DNA of 64,000 nt. Origin: Pieris napi. Lineage: Eukaryota > Arthropoda > Insecta > Lepidoptera > Pieridae. Every line of letters begins with the position of its first letter. The first letter of the stretch is position 1. Below, piece after piece: positions 1 through 10,700 of this stretch. A program made the translations under genes and the position numbers. The notes beneath the pieces are model-generated. The model was not told the origin of the DNA, ran no database searches, and saw only the letters and a list, made by a program, of their open reading frames with translations. The DNA lies in assembly GCF_905475465.1 (NCBI RefSeq), contig NC_062240.1:9997001-10061000 (forward strand). Direction: 5' to 3'.

Positions 1-817
1 TTATATACTCTTATTACATAAAACTACCAACGTCCTGCGTAATTCAGCCCGCAATATATTTGTTCGAAATAAACTAAATTGCGTTATAACTGTGTAAAAA
101 CGATTGAAAATGTCGTGTCGTATACATACGACATACGGCTGTTCAAATAAGAATTATCGTGAATCGACACAGTAAACTTAAATTGTAGTTATGGTTCATC
201 GAGGAATTTTAATTGCCTTAATTAGTTCTTATCGGAAGCAAACGTTCACTAGAACATTGATAGGGAAATTAATATTAACATATAGTTCGCATTTATCGTA
301 TGTGTTTGATACTGTCACACTATAATCGCAAATAAACTAAAAAAAAATTAATTCAAAAAATAATTCAATTTAATTATTGTTAACTAGCTTCGTATCTAGC
401 CCGAGAACTTCGTTTTGCTATAATATGTTTTTTTACTTAGCTACGTAACAGCATATGGACCATTTTGCTATGCTTTGCTATAGGGACTGTTCGCTTTTTC
501 GGAATAAAAACTTAAGAACTAAATAAAACTATTTTTTCCAATTTCTTTTATATATATTTATAATCGATTTGGTCCAGCCGTCGAGTTTTGCGCTTTTTAA
601 GTACATGTTAACTTTCGATTAATTTAATAAAACATGACTAATTTTAAATACTTTCTTTTACCGTGGTTTCACCTGCCTTTATTTGATGGTCGGAGACATC
701 CATTGTTTTGCTGAAGTTCCATTGTTTGATATCGCAAATAAATTAATTTTTAATCTGAGCATCGCCATGTAACAGGGTTAGGAATGGTAGTGGAAGAATA
801 TATGCGGTTTACATATA

Positions 818-890
818 AGTAGTAAGACCACAAAAGCGATGGGCTGACGCTATCGTCAGAAGGACGGAAAAACTAACACCCATTTCATTT
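818..890 (+). pseudogene. possible non-LTR retrotransposon C-terminal scrap
   Basis: A short stretch reads RPQKRWADAIVRR in one + frame. It resembles the Arg/Trp/Asp-rich C-terminal motif often seen at the end of endonuclease/reverse-transcriptase polyproteins of insect non-LTR elements. No open frame extends far on either side, so it is at most a dead scrap. The call rests on one motif only. Confidence 0.3.
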
Positions 891-1284
891 GTAAATTTTA
901 AGTATGGAATTAAAGTGGCTTTATTATTATTATTACATATAGATAGATAGTTACTATTAGATTGTTAAAGTAAATTATGCTCAAGTAAAATGTATGTTGT
1001 GATAATAATAACCGAATATCAAACACAAGCATTCAATACATTAACAAAGAGACGTTGATTATTATATAACTCCTTCCAACGAAAGTGTTTTTCATTATAA
1101 TATTCGTATATGTATTTTTGTTTAAAGCCTTGAAAAATCAGAATTACTTAAACTATATAACGTCATGGTATTTACAATTTTATAGTGAATGAAGATATAT
1201 AATGTTGCTTTCTACTCGTCGTAAAAAATTCAGAGAGTAATTCCTATTTCACAAATTACCTCTACATATTTATAATCTTCTGAC

Positions 1285-1400
1285 ACACTTGGTGGCACGA
1301 GAAAACCAGGTAGACCGGTGGTGTGATGGATTTGTCAAGGACCTCAAAGCAAGCCCGTGATAGATTGCAATCACGAAAGATTCTTACGGAGGCTAACGTC
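1285..1400 (+). pseudogene. possible second retrotransposon C-terminal scrap
   Basis: The + strand reads RKPGRPVV, then a stop, then WI. This is like the GRP..RW motif at the C-terminus of non-LTR reverse-transcriptase proteins. It is too short and broken for a family call. The rest of 1-1739 shows no exon that would fit the missing N-terminus of the sulfate transporter. Confidence 0.25.
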
Positions 1401-1739
1401 CATAAGGGACTGTACAGTTATTGTTGTTTTCTCTAAATTCCAGTTGATTCTGTGCCTTTCCACTCGAAATTATTTCGATGGGAATCGCATCGTACAACAA
1501 GCTCCTATTCCCCGCTTATTCTCGCAGATAAATAGTTATTTGTGAAGCGCGAATATACTGTGATTTTAAAATGTACTCAGAAAATATGATAGCAAAAAGT
1601 TTTTTGGTAATTTTATAAAAATCACTTAATTTTATAACATTTTAGTTAAAATTTGGCCATTTATCCATTTCTATCATACTTATTTTTTATTAAATAACAA
1701 GATAAGTAAGAACTTACTAAAAGTTGTTATTGTTAACAG

Positions 1740-4700
1740 GTGTTTTAATAGATTTCATCTCTGTGCCCGTAACGGTTGGTTTCACATCGGCGACTTCAGT
1801 AATAATAGCCGTGTCACAACTCAAGGGCTTGTTAGGTCTACAGTTCAAGTCCAGAGGATTCATAGATACGGTTAAGAAGGTATATATTTCAATTCAAATA
1901 GAGTCGGAGAAAATTCAATAGAGAAAACCTATAGAAAGTCAGTGAGTTGTATACGATGATAGAACTTAGGATATTGAACCCGGATATAATTATATAACTA
2001 TAGTATATATATGTATACATAATGATTATATAAATAGTATTAAATGTCTCAACTCTAAATATATCAACATAAATATTTTTGTTATGTATTTTTTTATTAA
2101 TTTGTTAAAGGAACCTTTGTTGGTTTTTTTGCCTTTTGCTCTTTTACCTTAGAAAAAGCGTAGGAATTATGATTTTATACGAAATTGTATACCTAAATTC
2201 TGTTTTTTTTAGGTGATTGTGAACATTCCAAACGCAAAACTAGCCGACAGCCTTCTGGGGCTGACTTGTATAGTCATACTGCTTTTAATGAGAGTGAGTT
2301 GTTATTGTCATTTCCTTTATTGATATAATCTTATTTTTCTTGTGATAGCTATGGTAGCGAACCTTTGACATTTGCTGTAACAAAGAAACCAGAGAGGTGA
2401 GAACATTAAACAACAGACGAATGACGAACCCGTGCGTTGATGGACACGTATCAACGCGTATTCGACTAGAGATGCTTTCGACCAATCAAAAGAACGCACT
2501 CGTAATTTCTGTTTTTCGTTTTCACCTCTCAGTACTGACGTACGTAGTTACATTGTCACACATATACCCAGAACGCACCATAAGCGTTAATACAACTACT
2601 ACGACGAATGCTATTTAGAATAGATTTTTTTTTAAATATAAAAGTAACTTTATTGATTAAAAAATACAAGTGTTATTTTAAACGGTATTTCAATATCATC
2701 AACTTAATATAATAATAAAACTATTTTATCATGTAAGGTTTTTTAGCAGTAAGAATAGAATGATATTAAGTTTAGTCTAACATCGACCACCGTTTAAATA
2801 GTAGTCTAATATCGACTACCGTTTAATATAACACTTGTATTTAATCAATAAAGTTTCTTTTATATTTTTAAAAAAATCTATTGAATACCGTCGCGATTTG
2901 ACTACGTACGTTTCATTTACAATAAAAATAAATATGTACTTAAAATATTTTAGGAAGGTACCTACGTTTCCCTCTTCACATAAATTTAAAGAAAAAAACA
3001 ACAAAGTAGCAGTTTTTTCGACAGTTGTTTTAAGAGTCGGATGACTCCTAGTTTTCTATTTATTTGTAAATCATATATCATTATAACTCTCGCTTTCAAT
3101 CGATTGATAAGTTGATGTTATCTTAAGTACCGCAATACGATACATAGCTGTTAATATGAGGATTTTGTCATTAACTTGTTTATAATATTATTGAAAAACT
3201 GATTTTGCAAAACAATTTGTAAAAGAGGGATTTGTAACGAATAAACTCAAAACTACACGACTAATTTCAAAAATCCTTTTTACAAATAATGATAGCCTGA
3301 GCAACATTTATTTGTTAGTTTAATATAGGCTATATTTATTTACGCAATGATTTAAAACTAATGTCCCGATATGTTACAATCCGCAAGTATATTTTGAGTC
3401 AGACAAAACGATATGCCATATTTATAATTATTCAGTGGTTCTACAACCGTATAAGTTTCTTGAATATTGACGTCGATTTTGTATCCAAGACATGGATTAC
3501 GATTTCCTTGTGTTCTTACATCAGAACCAGTGTCAGCTGTTTCCTGCTACATGTACAAAAAGATCTGGTTTGAATAATGTCCAAAATTTGCATTTTTCTA
3601 CTAAGAACATTGTATTTTAAGTAAGGTGAATCCAAAAAAATAAGCGGCTATAGGCGTAATGCGGTGAGCACACAACATTCCATGTGTCAACGAAAGTCCG
3701 TCCGAAGTTAAAAATATACAAAACCCTTTCAGAAAATCAAGGATCTAGACTTGCCTCCTCATAGAAGAGGCCTCAAAAGAGCTGTATGGCTGTTCTCTAC
3801 GTCGAGGAATGCGATAGTCGTCCTAGTCTGCTCGATAATGGCATTTATATGGGAAAAGAATTCAGAATCACCATTCAAACTCACCGGCAATGTTAAGTAT
3901 GTTTTATCAATGAGGCTAATTTTATTCAATACTTTCGCTTTTAATGTGTGATAACTACCCAGTTTCCGCTCAGAACTAGATAGGAAAGTTATATAATTAT
4001 TTTCGTTCTACCCTCTTATGAGACTAGCTTGGAAGCAATTTTCCAATTCTAAATTTTCATATGCTATCTACTGTAATCAATTAAATATATTTAATTGAAG
4101 ATTTATGTAGTATTCGCGTTATTCACATAAATTTCCTGATGACGGATTTCATAATGACGGATACGAAATGAAATTTTTATAACAGAGCTCAATTAAATAT
4201 TTTTAATTTATTTGTATAATGGAACAGGAAACCAAATCAGATTTACTAATATACATAATAATTATATTTTATTATTTTACTGTATATTATTTTTAAATGA
4301 CTTTTTTTGTAGGTTATCTATTAGTATTGTATATAGGCTCTAACCACGATTGCTAAATTTCTTGAAGTATTTTGTGTGTTTGTCCAAAGTTTAAAGTTTC
4401 ATTAAAATCGGTTCTGTAGTTTTTGGTATGGGTATCCTTACGCTTCTTGAAGGTTTCTTTATAGTCAGATATTTGGAGTCAGAATATTTTTTGTGGGTGC
4501 CGGGATCTTATTAAAGTGAATTAAATAAGAGTGGAGCTAAGTAGAAATGTTTTGTAGAGAAGGTCTACCGCCACTCAGTCTACCCCCATTTGGCACAGTG
4601 GTGGATGGGAAGAATGTGACCTTGCTGGAGATGTGTGCGGATCTGGGCTCATCCATTGTTCTCGTTCCCATCATTGGAGTGCTGGGGAATGTCGCTATCG

Positions 4701-7700
4701 CTAAAGCTTTTGGTTTGATATTTATTTACTTATAAAATATTGTATTAGACTAAAGCTTAGGTTTCCTAGAAAAGCGGTGCCGTTAACTTACGGCCGTAAT
4801 GAAGCGTTGAGTGATGTCACCCATACGTTGCCTATAAATAAAATCGGAGTCGGTTTGAGTGTCACCGTAACGTCAAATAGCGGTGTTGGCATTTGCATGA
4901 CGGCCGTCGTAGCGGTGATAAACATTACTTCAACGTTTTTCGCGTGTTGCGGTGCCCATATTTAATTAATACAATGAGTGGAAACGTGACTTGGACGAGG
5001 GAAAATGATGTTTTTTTGCATTATGTTAAAAAGTAAAGACGGCCGTTATTAACAACTGTATAATGACGGCCGTTAGTTAACGGCACCGCTTCTCTAGGAA
5101 TCCTAAGCTTATGAGTTGCATTATTTGTATGACAAAAGTAAATATTAGGCTTTAATTTTGTGGAGAAATATAATTAAAGAAAAACCAGTGGTGCTACAAC
5201 CTTTTTAAGTCTCTTAGATTGCTGTTTCATGATTTTTTTTTTCTAAAAGGCAAGAAGGTAATCAGCCTGTGCAACACGCCATCGACTTCGGATCTAAGAC
5301 ATGCCGGTTTCCTCACGATGTTTTCCTTCACCGTACGAGCGATTGTTGAATGCCCACATAAAACGGCTATTGTTGCACAACCGGGATCGAACTTACGACC
5401 TCAGAGATGAATCGCATACTAAATAAAAATTGTTACTGCAATAATATCGTAAATATGCAACTTAATTACGTTTATTCAAATGTACAGTACTCGCGTGAAC
5501 TAAAGATTATAAATGCCAATTAGCATGGGTAAATATATTTTTAATTTATTTCAGCAAGCGGTGAATCGGTCGACGCGACGCAGGAGTTGATAACGCTCTC
5601 GTTCGCGAACATTCTCGGATCGTTCCTTAGTGCGATGCCGATCACCGGATCATTCTCCCGTAGCGCTGTCAACCACGCCAGCGGAGTCGCTACACAATTT
5701 GGAAGTCTTTACACAGGTATCTTTTTGAGTTGTTCATTTATGAAGGTCGTTTTAGTAGCGCTCTCTCCTGTCTTCGAGATGTGCGATCTCTCTGCATCTT
5801 CTACCGCATTTAGCATGGAGAGTACCATCATCGGATGTCAAGGCAGAATAAAAAATACCATCCGTATCACCTTGACGTCCGTCGTTCCACAACTGAGCGT
5901 TTCTTAAGGCAATTTCTACCGCCACCACTATGTGGAACCAGCTGCCCGCTTAAGTATTTCCGAACCAATTCGACTTAGGGACCTTCAAGAAAAGAGCGTA
6001 CCATTTCTTAAAGCGCGCTTGCTAGCCTTCTGGCAGTGCGAGTGTCCATGGGCGGCGGTATCACTTATCATCAGAAGAGCCTCCTGCCCGTCTGCCTCCT
6101 GTAACATGAAAAAAGCCTCTGCGTCTGGGCGATGGTGAGGCCTGTAATGGCCTTTACTTGATCGGTAGGGACCGGCTTTCAGGTCTACGTAAAGTACGCG
6201 TTACGTTTTTATATTCAGAGCAGCGCATTTGGAAATTGAAGCACGATGATATTAATCAAATTTAATTCGTATTAAATTATAGGTATAAATTGTTTAATGA
6301 AATTGGCCATGAAAATGTATAAATTATATGGAACCGCACAATCTGTCATGGGTAGTAACTTTTTTGAAACTGAAATTATTTCTGATGATTGGGCTGATTT
6401 TATCAGTTAAACAAACGCAGATATTATGTTCTCTACAATTTCGGATTTGATAATAAACGGTTTTTATAGATTAAAAAACTGAAGGAGTATTTAGTTAAGC
6501 CACTGCGTTCCTACAAATGTTAGTGGCTTTTTAAAAAATCTTAAAACTGATTATTGCGTGATACGATTTTATTTTATGTGCTACCTTGAAAATTTAACTA
6601 ATATTTTAAAGTATCGTGTGTATAATGTGAACGCGTAAATTTACCACCATAGACCACGTGTCGAGTGATTTGTTGTTTGTCGATGGCAGCTATTTTTAAA
6701 TTAAATTTTGTTCCATTAATCTAAGTTCAAGGTCTTTATTTGAAAAATTTAAACATTTTACGAAGCATTTTTGAGTAGTTTCCTTGGTAACGTTGGACAT
6801 AGAAAGTTATATTTATTTAATTGGTATCATGAGATAAAGTTTAAATCTCAACATTTTTAATATTTACGTGTATGTTTTTATTTTTATCATTCGTGCTTTT
6901 TGCCTTAGAAATTCGATCATGTCTTCCAAGTACGGTTTAGGCACTCGCCCGGTACCGCACAACCCTCCCAAAGGCCGAGAACAAATTTAAATTAAATTAA
7001 AACTTGCCCTCGAACCGGGAATCGAACCCGGTACCCCTCACCTAGCTGCCACTTAATACCGTGTATGTTTGTAACTAGAACAGTGTTGGCCTAGTGGCAT
7101 CATCGTGCGTCTCTCACCCCTGAGGTCGTAGGTTTTATTCCCGGCCGTACACCAATGGACTTTCTTTCTATGTGCGCATTTAACATTCGCTCGAACGGTG
7201 AAGGAAAACATCGTGAGTAAACCGGCTTGCCAAAACCCAAAAAGTCAAGTGTGCGTGTCAGGCACAGGTGGCTGATCACCTACTTTCCTATTAGAATGAC
7301 AAATGATCATTAAACAGATTCAGAATTTTTTATTTCTTATGTTTGTAACATTACTATTTACACCTACGCTTGTCTCTTTCCCTCATATCGAGGATCGATA
7401 ACCATCCTTGTCTACCATTTATTATTTTATTAACCCAATTTACAAATAATATTTGTAAATTTAAAATTAAAATTGTAGGTACATTATAACTAAGTTAATG
7501 CAAAACATTGATACAAAACAATTATCTGATTACGTGCTCTAAATTGTTTATAAAAGTTTCGCTACTAAAAGTTAAGAGACCATTAACCCCCATATTGTTA
7601 TTCTCAACAATATCACGGAAATTGGTGTCACTAAAAAATGTGTGACAGAACATTGATCGGTTAGGTAAAGCAACTGTTGTAGTGTCCAAATAGATGCTCC

Positions 7701-10700
7701 ACAATTGTTGTAGTAGTGCTGTAGCTACCAAATATATTTTTAAAGTGTAATTTTAATGAAATTAAATTGTAAAACTTTATTTCAAATGCTGGTAAATGTA
7801 GACAAATTTAATGATAAAAACAATTAATTATATCCTTGAAAATTGTATACAATTAGTTAAAAATAATGTATAATTACTTTAGCCGTTTGGCTATTAATAA
7901 TACCAACGACAGAACGAAATATACATGCACAAATATAAGATATAAAAAGAAATACATGTAATTGGAGAAGTTTCCTTATATATTTTATTGAGGATCAGAT
8001 CCTTATTTTCTATTCTTTCAGTAAATTAATACTAATGCAATAAAACATATTAATGCAGAAATTAAACTGAGAACCATTATATCACATATAAACAAAACAT
8101 TTTTAAATAAATCTTAAATAATAATTCATGTGAATTAAATAGAAAAGTCTCACGTTTAATAGTATTAACGGTGCGCAATAATATTGAACAGTAAACAAAA
8201 CTTAAATAAACTTATATATTATTTTATTAACATCACACATTTTAAAATGAGGACACTCGAACACTTATGTAAATATGTTAGACAAAGACTTTTTGTACTG
8301 TACAAGTCGCATTGGTACGCCATGCATACATAGCAATTGGGTAGGAATAAAAAAGAAAACAATGATAATAGTAAATAATTAACAATGCAAGGTCTCTATG
8401 ATATATATTATACTAGCAGACCGGCCAAGCGTTGCTGTGGCTAAGGTTTTAGTTATATTACATAGTAGTAACCTTTCGAGGGAAACGGTCATGGGGACCA
8501 CGACCACGGTGGTTATGCCATTAAATTGTAGCTTATTTGAAACGTTCGTACTTTCAACACAGCGCCATCTGTTAGAATTGTGACTATCAAATAATAAACA
8601 AACATTTTGCTATAAAATAATATTGCGGGTATAAATTGAGATGAAGGCTATCCTATCTTTTAAGTTGGATCAAACTACACACGGTGTGCAAATTTGATTG
8701 ATATCGGTTCGGTAGTTTAGGAGTCCATAGCGGACATACAACGTGACACGTAATTTATATATATTAAGAAGATAAGAAGATGTACCAAGACAAAATAATT
8801 ACATTGATTTAAATGTGAAGGAAGTGTGAGGTAGGAAATGTGAATTTTCGAATTTATGTTATTTTTAGATTAAGTGTTAAAATATCACACTTTTCTGGTG
8901 TTAATAATATAACGTTTTGATTTATTCCTTTGATTAGTTCTAATCGGAGTTTCATTCAGAGCACCAGTATTTAATTCTGCTAATGTTTTGACAAAATTTG
9001 TTATGTTAATAAAACTTCTTTTTCCAATTGGCTCAAAATCTTGTGTGCCCAAGTGCACATACTTCAAAATGGCTTTGGTAATCCGGGTAATAATTTTTCA
9101 GGTATATTGGTGCTACTAGCTCTAAGTCTTCTTACTCCATACTTCTATTTCATTCCGAAGGCGTCGCTAGCTGCCGTCATCATTTGCGCGGTGATATTTA
9201 TGATTGAGTATGAGGTAATATTCAGTACTTTTTTTTCAACTTTAATTTTACGACCACTCTAGATTTAAAATTTTGTATTTTCACGACTAATATTACAGAT
9301 AAAAAACCAAATTTATTCGTAAATTCAGTACATTATTACATAACCTTTCAAGGGCTTTGCAGCTGTCCCTTGGACATGGGTTAGGGCGCGTTCAAGTATT
9401 GGACCCCCCCCCCCATGAACTCGCCGTAACGTTTTTCAGTACCCAAGTCTAGTAAATCGTTTCGTGACCACCTAGTGACTCTTTAGTTACTATTATGTGG
9501 TGTAAGTAGAAAATAATATTAACAATAACGCGTAATACAATCCCCGCCCCGCATCGTAACGTTTTACAAAAGGACCCTGCCCCTCCCAAAATTCGTTACG
9601 TATTATTTGAACGCTCCCATATATAAAAAATATAGACAGAAGGCAAAAGAAATAGAAAATAAAAAATGTCAAACAAAAGATTATTATATTTGTAATTTAA
9701 GTAAATTATCTATTTAGGTAGTTAAGCCAATGTGGCGTTCGCGCCGTGCGGACTTGGTGCCCGCGTTTGCGACGTTCGCACTTTGCCTTGTAGTGGGTGT
9801 GGAATTGGGGATCGTAGCTGGGGTTCTACTCAATGTGATACTGCTCCTCTACCCCAGTGCCAGGCCGCAGTTGGAAGCCGAAATCGTTACGGTAACTATA
9901 ACTGGTTTATTGGTAACGCTTTTAAAGTTATACTTATTTAGGCGCGTTATGAAAAATTTATGAGAGTGAAATTTTACGATGCGCGCGCACCGTGACACAA
10001 AATTAACAGAATGAAGTTGCCCACGGAAGATGCTACGGCATTGCACATAATTTAAAAACAACATTCGAATAATAATAGAATTTATGTTACACTTAATGTA
10101 AGAGAATAATGATAAATATTTATTTATTTAATTTTTCAAATGTAAACTGAACTTTATTGACTAAATGACTCCTATTCCTGTCTTTGATTATTTAATTGTA
10201 ATAATGCCAAAGAAGTATAACTTCTTACGCGCGTACATAAGTACACGCACCCTTTTTTATTTTTATTTCAATACAATCCAAGTGTCCCTAAGGTAGGTAT
10301 ATCATAAGCGCGCGCGTCGTTGAACGTTTTTATTTACAGTAACGAAACGTTTGTGAGACAAGACTATATGTTATATGTTTTGAGTGTTAACAACGAGAAG
10401 ATGTGTCTAATGCAGTGTTTGCCATGGTGGGGCCCACGCCAATTTATTATTTTTTTAAATAATTATTTGGAATTTCAGTTTTTCATTATCAAAATCTTTG
10501 CTTATACTGTGTTTTGTTAACAATTTCCAAGTAATTTATTCCTAACACCCATCATTTAAGTTTCTTAAGCAATTCAATTTTAGTTTGGTCTGATGGGTTC
10601 CTAGAAAAAAAACTTATCTTACCGCTAAATACAATCATTTTAAAAACGATACAGTTAATAAAATAATTTCGACAAATTTTAGTCAAAAGTATAATTAATT

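Noticed and set aside
1..1739. Missing N-terminal exons of the sulfate transporter
   Set aside because: No frame here encodes the expected transmembrane segments next to a donor of the right phase, so those exons are taken to lie off the left edge.
7009..7060. Possible tRNA gene (GGTTCGATTCCCGG on the - strand)
   Set aside because: Only part of a tRNA-like head is present and it runs into a SINE body. A second copy at 47000 shows the same body.
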